Shown here: positions 7,003-8,164 of the stretch, one piece after another | Numbering within the stretch: position 1 is the first letter of the stretch | How the letters are laid out: the number at the start of each line of letters is the position of its first letter | Made by a program: the position numbers and the translations under genes | Source: Bacteroidota bacterium | GTDB lineage: Bacteria > Bacteroidota > Bacteroidia > Bacteroidales > UBA932 | Direction: 5' to 3' | Length of the DNA: 8,164 nucleotides | Assembly: GCA_017860395.1 (NCBI GenBank) | Contig: JAGDMC010000053.1 | Span: 1 to 8,164 of the forward strand | Notes under the pieces: generated by a model | What the model was told of the DNA's origin: nothing | The model's database searches: none | What the model saw: the letters and a program-made list of their open reading frames with translations, nothing else

Positions 7003-8059
7003 TGTTGTTTCGGGAAACAGGTGTTTCTACTTTGAGCGGATTTGCCCTAATTACTTCGTATTCTTGTCTTTTGTTGAATATATCTATTGCACAATATATT
7101 GCCGAAAGCATTGATGCACCGGAAGCAAGGTTTTTTCCTGCTATATCATGGCCTGTCCCATGATCGGGAGAGGTTCTCACAACCGGCAAACCGGCCGTGA
7201 AATTTACACCGTTCTCAAATGAAAGTGCCTTGAACGGTATCAAACCCTGGTCGTGATACATGGCAAGGACCGCATCAAATTTTGACATAAGCGGCGATGC
7301 AAAGAAACCGTCTGGTGAATATGGACCAAAAGCCAGCTCTCCTGAATGTTTAAGAGTTTTTATCGCCGGTTTTATAATCTCTTCTTCTTCTGTACCAAGC
7401 AGTCCTTCATCTCCGGCATGCGGGTTAAGGGAGAGAACGGCAATTTTAGGCCTGTCTATTCCAAAATCTTTCCTGAGAGATTCCGCCATGAGTTTATACT
7501 TGAGAATAATTAGGTCGGAAGTGATGTTTGATGCAATACTCTTTACCGGTAAATGGTTTGTAACCAGTCCCACTTTAAGTGCGGGAGAAACCATAAACAT
7601 AAGTGATTCCTGAACGCCAAACTCTTTTGCAAGATATTCTGTATGCCCGGGAAAACTAAATCCGTCGCGATTCATGGATGCCTTATTGAAAGGGGCTGTA
7701 ACCAGCACGTCTATTTCTCCTTTTTTGAGATCGGCAACTGCAGTTTCAAGTGCAAGCATGGCACCCCTGGCGCTCTCCGATGAAGCTTTTCCAGGTTCGG
7801 CTACAAGAGAATCAGGTATGCAGTTGATGATATTTATTCTTTTGGGATGCAATTCTTTGGGAGAGTTTACGATATTTGTGGAGAGTCCCTCCATCTCCGG
7901 GATATTCTTCTTGTGAATGCCAAATATTCTTGATGACCCGTAAATAACAGGAGTGCACATTTCCAGAATTCTGGGATCCGAGAGAGCCTTGATAATAACT
8001 TCGTAAGAAATTCCATTACTGTCTCCCTGCGTTATTCCAACCACTATTTTATTGTTCAT
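6995..8059 (-). CDS. pdxA: 4-hydroxythreonine-4-phosphate dehydrogenase (vitamin B6 synthesis)
   Basis: PdxA oxidises 4-phosphohydroxy-L-threonine. The product decarboxylates and is condensed with deoxyxylulose 5-phosphate by PdxJ to give pyridoxine 5-phosphate. The 354-residue protein is slightly longer than E. coli PdxA (about 330). It begins VGITQGDSNGISYEVI, the phylum's version of the GDPxGI-type opening. Substrate-binding His139-Thr140 (PGHTEYLA) and the metal-binding histidines His169 (TNHLPV), His214 (NPHAGDEG) and His269 (MYHDQGL) are all present, each three positions beyond the E. coli numbering I recall. RTSPDHGTGHDIAGK (295-309) is the C-terminal signature. It starts the pdxA-rnhA pair. 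No convincing promoter was found in the 64 bases upstream; TATCTTGC (8091-8084) is only a partial -7 match. Confidence 0.96.
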   Translation of the reverse strand: MNNKIVVGITQGDSNGISYEVIIKALSDPRILEMCTPVIYGSSRIFGIHKKNIPEMEGLSTNIVNSPKELHPKRINIINCIPDSLVAEPGKASSESARGAMLALETAVADLKKGEIDVLVTAPFNKASMNRDGFSFPGHTEYLAKEFGVQESLMFMVSPALKVGLVTNHLPVKSIASNITSDLIILKYKLMAESLRKDFGIDRPKIAVLSLNPHAGDEGLLGTEEEEIIKPAIKTLKHSGELAFGPYSPDGFFASPLMSKFDAVLAMYHDQGLIPFKALSFENGVNFTAGLPVVRTSPDHGTGHDIAGKNLASGASMLSAIYCAIDIFNKRQEYEVIRANPLKVETPVSRNNND

Positions 8060-8111
8060 ATTGCGCGCTTAAAGAATTTTTTTGCAAGATACAAAATTTA
8101 GATAAGATTGT

Positions 8112-8119
8112 TAACTTTG
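8112..8119 (+). promoter_or_regulatory. Candidate -7 element for the right-edge plus-strand gene
   Basis: TAACTTTG matches the Bacteroidota -7 consensus TAnnTTTG exactly. There is no TTTG at the usual distance; the nearest one upstream (8081-8084) leaves 27 bp, too far. If it is used, transcription would begin at or just before the ATGs at 8124 and 8133, giving a leaderless or nearly leaderless message. Confidence 0.3.
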
Positions 8120-8123
8120 TGGC

Positions 8124-8164
8124 ATGCCGAGCATGCTGGACAGTGAAATCAAATTTCTTCCCGG
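8124..8164 (+). CDS. recG: Start of a probable RecG-like ATP-dependent DNA helicase, partial
   Basis: The last 41 bases read MPSMLDSEIKFLP plus two bases of a glycine codon (GG), and run off the right edge. The stretch MLDSEIKFLPG resembles the RecG opening, in which a short leader precedes I-x-(Y/F)-L-x-GVGP at the wedge domain. That is the only evidence, so the assignment is tentative. Two in-frame ATGs are possible, 8124 and 8133; the second gives a leader closer to what I recall of relatives. The gene is divergent from pdxA with 64 bases between starts, and a -7 motif lies just upstream. RecG remodels stalled replication forks and branched DNA. Confidence 0.45.
   Translation, partial: MPSMLDSEIKFLP

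Noticed and set aside
1..8164. CRISPR arrays, insertion sequences, tRNA or rRNA genes, phage or toxin-antitoxin loci
   Set aside because: No regularly spaced repeats, transposase motifs, terminal inverted repeats or tRNA-like folds were seen; nearly every base lies in a conserved housekeeping gene.

Overview
The window looks like a chromosomal segment of a Bacteroidota bacterium, probably Bacteroidales-like. This is inferred from three things. Promoter-like motifs match the Bacteroidota -7 element TAnnTTTG. Most starts lack a clear Shine-Dalgarno sequence. The AddB-like, GpsA, MqnC and PdxA proteins carry sequence signatures I associate with that phylum. The segment is compact, moderately AT-rich and almost fully coding. 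I see no mobile element, CRISPR array, tRNA or rRNA.

From right to left on the minus strand, positions 5341 to 1 hold one tight transcription unit: gpsA (glycerol-3-phosphate dehydrogenase), pgi (glucose-6-phosphate isomerase), an AddB-like Fe-S nuclease, and the start of an AddA-like UvrD-family helicase that runs off the left edge. gpsA and pgi are 3 bp apart. The next two junctions are both one-base TAATG stop/start overlaps. The unit joins phospholipid and glycolytic metabolism to double-strand-break repair.

The most striking observation is in the AddA-like gene. An in-frame TAA (178-180) sits exactly where the invariant Walker A lysine codon should be (ASAGSG-stop-T), and the reading frame is intact on both sides. 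It is a one-base change from AAA. It is either a loss-of-function mutation or a sequence error; TAA is the normal stop of at least four other genes here, so recoding is unlikely.

Divergent from gpsA on the plus strand is mqnC (5454-6539), a radical SAM enzyme of the futalosine route to menaquinone. The gap holds two candidate Bacteroidota promoters pointing in opposite directions with interleaved elements. Both argue that the translation starts lie downstream of the longest open-frame starts.

mqnC converges on rnhA (RNase HI), and their coding ends overlap by 29 bp. rnhA follows pdxA (pyridoxal phosphate synthesis) on the minus strand with an 8-bp overlap. At the right edge, a plus-strand reading frame begins that resembles the N-terminus of RecG helicase, preceded by a perfect -7 motif.

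I do not see a new multi-gene system. All complete genes belong to known families. The interest lies in the apparent AddA lesion, the dense gene overlaps and the overlapping promoters.
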